NCBI GenBank assembly: GCA_032718565.1
Contig: JAVGVS010000159.1
Coordinates: forward strand, 585,901 to 649,900
DNA: 64,000 bases
Reading direction: 5' to 3'
Source: Distichodus sexfasciatus
Taxonomy: Eukaryota > Chordata > Actinopteri > Characiformes > Distichodontidae
A model generated the notes under the pieces. It did not search any database. It was given only the letters and a program-made list of their open reading frames with translations, and was not told where the DNA came from. Position 1 is the stretch's first letter, and every line of letters starts with the position of its first letter. A program made the position numbers and the translations under genes. Positions 57,908-64,000 of the stretch are shown here, piece after piece.

Positions 57908-60423
57908 GTGCAGACCAGTGATATGAAATTTGGAAAATACAGTAATGCCGAGTTTCCAGTTAGCTTCTATTGTGTGAGTTAAGAGGCTCTTGCCAACACA
58001 GCTGCAGAGACACTTTCACTCATTTCAGAGCCGCTTCCCTGGTTCGATTTTGAACACATTTCACAACAATAGTCCCTTATTAGTCATCATATCCTATAAG
58101 TGTCAGTTGTAACTCTTTCAGTTTTGCCTGTATTGCTTCAGGGAACATAAAGAAGAATTTAGGCAACAGGAGTTCAGGTTTTCGACATCTGGGTTTTCTG
58201 ACTACACATATCAGCTCTTTGCTTTGTTGACTGAGCAGAAAATTATTTGTACTGTGTTAAAGCATGTTTCCAACCACACAAGGCTGTGCATATTCGCCAG
58301 GTTCTACCGGGTGGCGGTAATCTTGAAAATCCCTTCTGGTATTCCATGTACCAGTTTCTCATATTGCTCATTCATTGGTGGAACACTGCCCCTTAGTGGT
58401 CAGGACTACTTTTGAATATGTCTACCCATAATTCGTAATCAACACAAGTTCATTCATTCAAAAAATTAACAGTGAGTTAATTTAATAAACCAAAAAAATT
58501 TTTTTCACTTTAAATATGTAAAAATATTTAAATTATCCATGCTGTGATGCCTTATAATCATATTGGTTTTATTTCATGGCAGGGAGACTGTTCTCATGTT
58601 GATGTGCAATCTTCTGTTGTAAGTGTAGTAAAACATAAAAATGCCCTTCTAACCCTAACCCTAACCATTGTTTCTCTTGACACTGGTAGAATGTCTAATT
58701 GTAATGAAGAATTTTTCAGAGTTAATCTCAATGCACTTTGTGGAAAATAGTGCAGTTTCTCAGAGCAAACACTGTAGATGTGAACTAAATCACTGCAAAT
58801 ACTGGCAATCTGTCAGAGATGGCCAACTTAGAAGTGTCAGTTCATTTCTCATATTTGTTAATTGAAAATCATTCTCTTGATCAGTTCTGATGACAGACTA
58901 TTTTAGGTAAAGAAGAGTAAATAGTCAATAGCATTGGCAAGCCAATGTCCTCTCATGCTCAGCAAAATTTCAAAAGTCAGTACCTCAGATGTTTCCTGTG
59001 TAATTATATTGTGGCATTTTTTCCCAAAACATTTTGGCAAAAGAAAAACTAGCTTTGTCTAACCAGCTCCAAAACACCCTGACAACACAACATTTGCTGT
59101 AAATGTGTAAACAAAACCAAATGCAACAGTTGAAATGACTTGGAACAGGTTAACACCTCCTCATCCACTGCTGCTGCTGCAGAAGAGACACCCCATGCCT
59201 TAATGTAAAGTACTATGTCACAGTAAAGAGTTCTTCTCACTCTATACTGTATGTGTTTGTACGAAACACAGAGAACCTTTGTAAGTAGCAAACATGTACA
59301 ATTTGTATGTATTGTACATTATATTCTGGAAACATCCATACTGTACATACAGGACAGTGTGTTTTGATGTCTTTATGGAAATGTTTTGCCTTTTTTTCTT
59401 TCATGAGTTGGTTTATCTAAAGTATCACTTTAGCAGCTAGAGACAACTTATCATTATCAACTGAATGTATGGTTATTATTTGCCTTTTAAACTTTAGAAG
59501 ATTGCAAAAGTTCTTTGCAAAATTCACCCCCATCCATCACCCACTGCCCATCAATCCAATGCAGGGATTTTAACGTCCAATTTGTTTTATTCTTCATTCA
59601 ATTTCATTGAGATGTAACACTCCTTGCTGTATGTGGCATTAAGATGGCATACTGAGAATAGAAATGTCTAGTTAAGTGCATGTTGTGGCTTTTTGCCTCT
59701 GGTCAACTGTGGGTACAACACTGAAGTTGCTTTAGTATTTTATTCCAAATGGCAAAAATAGATTTTAGCAGTCAGTTGAGGACTATGCAGCATATTCTAG
59801 GATAAGCTACTGCAAAACACCCCTAAAAGCAACCATGCAACTCTAAAGCACGCTTTGACTAGTTTGTTTTGTATCACATTAGGAAAACTTTAGTGCTCAT
59901 ATTTTCTATCTTCTCAGAGTAAGAATGCTGATCTGGAATCAGGTTAAAATGCTGACTACATTGATGGATGAAACCTGATCTTACATCACTGTTTGGACTC
60001 TGAGATGCATGTTAAATATGAGTCCAGGTATTAAAAGAACAATACGGATGGCTGGGTGAAAAAATGAGGCAAAGATGGAACTCCTCAGAACCCTTCATAT
60101 GTTTCTGGTGCTAACGTACCACCACTGCAAATAAGCACAAACCAAAGGGAGAGGTAGCACCACTAAGAGATGTTTTTATGCTGCACAATCACAATCAAAA
60201 CCACATACAGTCGTCCTATCAAGTCCTTGATATCAGATCAGTTCAAAACTTGAATGTTTTCTCAGTATTAACAGCCTCACTGACATTTTTGTGTCACCGG
60301 GCAGAATTTGTTGTGGTGTTGGGAGGGAAAGTAAAAAAAATATATATATATGTTTGTACCATCAGGAAAAGGAAATCTTAAACTGTAGCATGTGTTCTTG
60401 AAATCTGTAAATACCATTTATTT
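57908..60423 (+). other. 3'UTR-like or non-coding transcript sequence
   Basis: AT-rich, non-repetitive DNA with TGTACATT and TTTGTATGTATT motifs ends at the poly(A) signal at 60424. No coding frame over 85 codons. Confidence 0.35.
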
Positions 60424-60429
60424 AATAAA
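60424..60429 (+). terminator. Candidate distal poly(A) signal
   Basis: AATAAA is followed within 30 nt by a GT-rich stretch (ATGTGTTGTACTGTC). The 1.5 kb upstream (about 58.9-60.4 kb) is complex, AT-rich and 3'UTR-like. The only plus-strand gene upstream is rhobtb2, 8 kb away, so it may be its distal end or the end of a separate transcript. Confidence 0.4.
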
Positions 60430-60519
60430 TCTGAATCAGCAGACAAAAATGTGTTGTACTGTCTTTCTTTGCGCTATGAGATTTGACAGAATGAAGCAGA
60501 AATCGGATGCAGACTACTA

Positions 60520-60577
60520 CTACTAATAATAATAATAATAATAATAATAGTATTATTAGTAGTATTAATAGTATTAA

Positions 60578-60613
<36 letters not shown>

Positions 60614-61060
60614 TATTATTATTATTGATGATAATAGTAATAGTAAAATATAAAAATAATAATAATTATTATTATTATTATATAATATATAATAATAATA
60701 TTATAATAATAATAATTATTATTAATATTAATATATAATATTAATATTAATAATAATTAATATTATATTATATAATTAATATTATTATTATTTACTACTA
60801 CTACTACTACATCCTCTACTACTACTAACTACTACTAATAATAATAATAATAATATAATTGTGTATGTATTAATATATAACTATTAATATTATTAATATT
60901 AATAATAATTATTATTATTTACTACTACTACTACTAACAATAATAATTATTATTATTATTATTATTTTACTACTACTAATAATAATAATAATTATTAGTA
61001 TTATTATTATTATTTTTATTAATGTGTGTGAAAGTAGTAGTAGTAGTAATAGTAGTAGTC
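60520..61060. repeat. (AAT)n/(ATT)n/(ACT)n compound microsatellite
   Basis: Alternating (AAT)n and (ATT)n blocks with (CTA)n islands. The many AAT/ATT inversions would let the single strand fold into long hairpins. Confidence 0.95.
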
Positions 61061-61322
61061 TACGATATTATAAATAGTTTTTTTTTTAATTGTTAAGATG
61101 GAGACAGAACCTGCAATTGGGATAATTGCTCTTAAGAACAGGAAAAGTTGGGTTTACCCTGCCTGCAGCGTTACCTGACAGAAAAAGAATGCACTAAAAA
61201 GCTGAATAAGAAAACTTTGTACAACGTAAATATCAGAAAATGTATAATTTTTTACAAATAATTTTTCAACTGTCAGTTGATTATCGGAACGCCATGGAGG
61301 CCAATGATTTATTTATTTTGGA

Positions 61323-61491
61323 CCAATCAGATATATAAGGCATAATTCTAACCAATCCAAATGACACAAGGGGCGGGCACTATAGCGGGCCTGGTTTCCC
61401 TAAATTAACCTTGTAATTTGAACCTACCTGCAACTCGACGGCGCAGGCTGTTTCTCGACGTTTCATTTGAATAAAAATTGAATTACCCAAG
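61323..61491 (+). promoter_or_regulatory. Promoter-like cluster and possible first exon
   Basis: CCAAT (61323), TATATAAGG (61332), a second CCAAT (61352) and a GC box GGGGCGGGC (61370) lie within 60 bp. They are followed by a stretch ending at a possible donor CCCAAG|GTAATT (61492). A CpG-rich stretch at 61710-61830 ends with another donor (GC|GTAAGT at 61830). These could be the start of a gene running out of the window to the right. Confidence 0.35.
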
Positions 61492-61859
61492 GTAATTTTT
61501 GCCTAAATTCACATTATAAATGTTTATTTCTCATTTTTACTCGTCTTTTCCGCGTCTTTTAGTACGAGTGTCAACAGCTGTTGGCTTTGTAGTAGATCTC
61601 TGAAAGTTTTTTAAAAGGCTCATGTTACCAGAGGAAATCTGATTTCAGACAATAAGTAAATAAATCGATACAGCACCCTTTTGTCACTAAATTCGCCATC
61701 TCTTGTGTAAAGGACGCTGAGATGCGTTTGGCGGGGTTTTGTCTGTCAGTCGCGTGCCTCTGATCGTGCGCGAGCGCGGAAGCGCGTCCAAGCTGAAGCG
61801 CTGAATCCTGGAGACCAAGAGTTTTGCGCGTAAGTCCACACATTCGAGTTGCTCTCAAA

Positions 61860-63040
61860 ATACACCAGACGTGTGAAAAAATGTGGCGTCTGTACGTCGT
61901 ATCATGTCAGGTTTTAACAGTTTAATAAGGTGGCCAAATATTTGGCCTAAAGACAGAATTTTAAATGATAATGAGAAAACTGTGGTCAGGACATTTTAAA
62001 ATTGCCTCATAAACGCTGTTAGCTTTACAGATATTTAGAAGATAAGATGTTTGCTTCGATAATTAATCAACTTATTCTGCAATAATAATAATAATAATAA
62101 TGATACACCGAAATTAACACAAATTTTAAGCTTTCGTGTCCTCATAGTACCAGGTCTGTCTTCCTGTAGTAACCTGAAATAAATAGAGGACTGGCATCCA
62201 GGTTTATCAAGTCAAAGATCTGACCAGAGTTTTGTTTTCACTATTTCAAATCCTTCTCAGACTTTAACTATTTATTGGTTCACTTAATTAATTGACAGAT
62301 ATAACGAAAACCTGACTGGGTAAAACATGCTGAAACCTGTTGTTCAAATCTCACAAGTTTACAAACAGGCTTCAGTCTCAGGTTTTCATAATTTGTATTA
62401 ACCTAATTAATAATAGCCCAAACTCACTGGTTAGTGTTAAGTCACTCTCCTATAAGCAGGTAATAGAAATGTATTTTACAATTTATAAAATGTATTTTTA
62501 TTTTTTTTTACCATTTCCAGGAATGATGTCAGGCCTCACAATGCCTACAGGCTTAGAATACAAGCTTATTTCTAATACCATCCCGTATCTGACTTCTCAT
62601 GTGAGAAGATCTGTGCCAAATCTACTCCCTTACTGGGCCCAAGTCAGTAACAAATGGTACAATATGAACCCAGCTTAAGGTCGTCAAGTTTGAAATGGGA
62701 GCTTGTAGGCTACAGAGGTCCGCCTCTCATCCGTACCGGTTGTGTAGGATTGCCTCAAAGTACTGAGTCATGAATGCTAAGCGCTTAACTAGCAGGTCCA
62801 CTCAAAAAAAACCCTCAACACCTGACCATCTCCAGTACTTTCCAATAGCAGACTCTGCCAGGCAGTCCTCGGGTACTCTTGGCATGCAAATGGGGTATTA
62901 CAGCCTTTCATATGTCGAACTAAAGCGGCAAATGTTCTCAAATGTGTGCCGTGACTGTGATCGGAATCGGTCCAGTCTGACAGAACTGTTTGGAGGCATG
63001 AATTATTCTAGAAATGTTACCATAATAAAGCCATTTTTCT
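61860..63040. other. Unclassified AT-rich sequence
   Basis: (AAT)n at about 62083-62102. ORFs at 62340-62678 and 62770-63048 have no recognisable domain, though an acceptor-like CCATTTCCAG| lies inside the first. Confidence 0.3.
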
Positions 63041-63048
63041 TCTTGTAG

Positions 63049-63179
63049 AGGAGAATTGCACTTAAGTTATCCAGATTTGGACAAATTATTAGTTTGCACA
63101 GTGGGTCCCTCAGGAGGTCAGAGAAACTATCAGCCGGGAATGGGGACCTCCACGGGTGAAGCTGGCCACTGCCGACACG
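63049..63179 (+). CDS. Orphan exon-like segment, not recognised
   Basis: A pyrimidine-rich acceptor (TTTTTCTTCTTGTAG|) and a consensus donor (ACACG|GTAAGT) bound 131 nt. One frame is open throughout (GELHLSYPDLDKLLVCTVGP...). An additional clean acceptor (ACCATTTCCAG|) lies at about 62520. I do not recognise the protein; it could be an untranslated or lncRNA exon of the gene whose promoter-like sequence lies at 61.3 kb. Confidence 0.25.
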
Positions 63180-64000
63180 GTAAGTTACCTCCCATTTCTC
63201 ATGATGTTGACATGGACAGCTGCCAGAAACCACATAGATCCCGTGTACTGTAAGTATATTTAAAAATAATGCGCCACCAACTCTGCTCTTCTGCTGGCTG
63301 GCCATGGATTTTTGTGTTACTTAAAAAAAAGTGTTTTGTGACCTGTTCTTTGACTAATGTCCCTGAAAATGCGGTTTCGTTAATCATGAAAAAAAATGTT
63401 TAGAGTCTATCATAACGCTCTCAATCCATGCCACCGTTTTTTTAAAGACCTTATCTGGATTCACTGTAGCTGGTCTTTATAAGAGTAAAAGAAATGATTT
63501 CTGCAGCATTATAGTTGGCAGGTATTGAATGTTTGATCAGACTTAATGGTTATTTCTTTCATTTGCTTGAACTAATCACTGGCATATGTTACAAGCCATT
63601 TCTCAAATCCATCTCAAGCAGAGGCTTTGTTCTGAGCATAATGTTGTTATATTGTGATCTGTCCAGAAGTGTAGAATTACTCCATCCTAGGCACATTAAG
63701 TCTCTCTCCATTTTTTGGGTTCTTAAAAGTAGCATTTTTGATTCTCCTCCCCTAAAGGCAGAGATACACAATCAATTCTGCATTTTATGTTCATTTTATT
63801 AGAATATTAGCAACTTAAAATTTCTCTATGTTTACACTGGCCATTTCTGATCTTTACGATCAAATGAGTTTGTTAATTTTGTTACATTTCATTTATATAC
63901 TCTTGGGCCATGCCATTAGGGTTGGGCTGTTCAGAAAGAAATACATATATTAATTTTTTTTAAAAAGGTGTGTGTGTGTGTGTGTGTATGTATGTATATA
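63180..64000. other. Right edge of the window, no gene seen
   Basis: AT-rich sequence ending in (TG)n and (TATG)n at 63968-63998. Confidence 0.4.

Overview
The window is vertebrate nuclear DNA from a teleost fish, probably an otophysan. The evidence is two split, conserved genes with GT-AG introns, tRNA-derived SINEs with the fish 'rate gagcgactta' type tail, many hAT-like and TA- or TTAA-flanked MITEs, a degraded Ty3/gypsy element, a 5'-truncated L1-type LINE tail, and very long (AAT)n and (TG)n microsatellites. No bacterial, viral, CRISPR, rRNA or true tRNA gene is visible.

Gene 1 (minus strand, 23159 to 13994) is a complete indoleamine 2,3-dioxygenase of nine coding exons and 416 codons. 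All splice phases agree. It carries the proximal haem histidine (His339) and resembles mammalian IDO2 more than IDO1. Its introns hold SINEs, a TTAA-flanked MITE, an hAT-like MITE expanded into a minisatellite, and about 500 bp of (AAT)n.

Gene 2 (plus strand, 39662 to 52280) is RHOBTB2, an atypical Rho GTPase/BTB protein that acts as a CUL3 ubiquitin-ligase adaptor. It has nine coding exons. Eight are clean, but the 5' two thirds of the large GC-rich exon 4 carry several frame breaks and a stop codon. This may be consensus error or real damage. The 5' non-coding exon(s) lie upstream and are not fixed; GT-donor candidates sit in CpG-rich or purine-rich DNA near 33.96 and 36.40 kb. A plausible distal poly(A) signal is at 60424.

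Layout: 1-13.9 kb intergenic DNA with SINE and MITE copies, TG tracts, a telomere-like degenerate G-rich tract (8.1-9.4 kb) and an hAT-like element (10.9-11.7 kb); 13.9-23.2 kb ido; 23.2-33.7 kb transposon-rich spacer with a mosaic of duplicated segments and a gypsy pol relic; 33.7-39.6 kb CpG-rich patch and probable rhobtb2 intron 1; 39.6-52.3 kb rhobtb2 with nested transposons in its introns; 52.3-60.4 kb MITEs, a 22-bp minisatellite of about 40 copies that grew inside a MITE, and a 3'UTR-like end; 60.5-61.1 kb (ATT)n; 61.3-64 kb promoter-like sequence and one or two orphan exon-like segments on the plus strand.

The two genes are convergent with neither each other nor an operon; they are divergently oriented (ido minus, rhobtb2 plus) about 16 kb apart. 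Both are on the short arm of chromosome 8 in humans, so the linkage may be old. I found no clear new biological system. The best leads are a rhobtb2 intron whose ends carry complementary AC and GT repeats, inverted MITEs bracketing rhobtb2 exon 5, a MITE that seeded a minisatellite, and a MITE-in-LINE-in-SINE nest.
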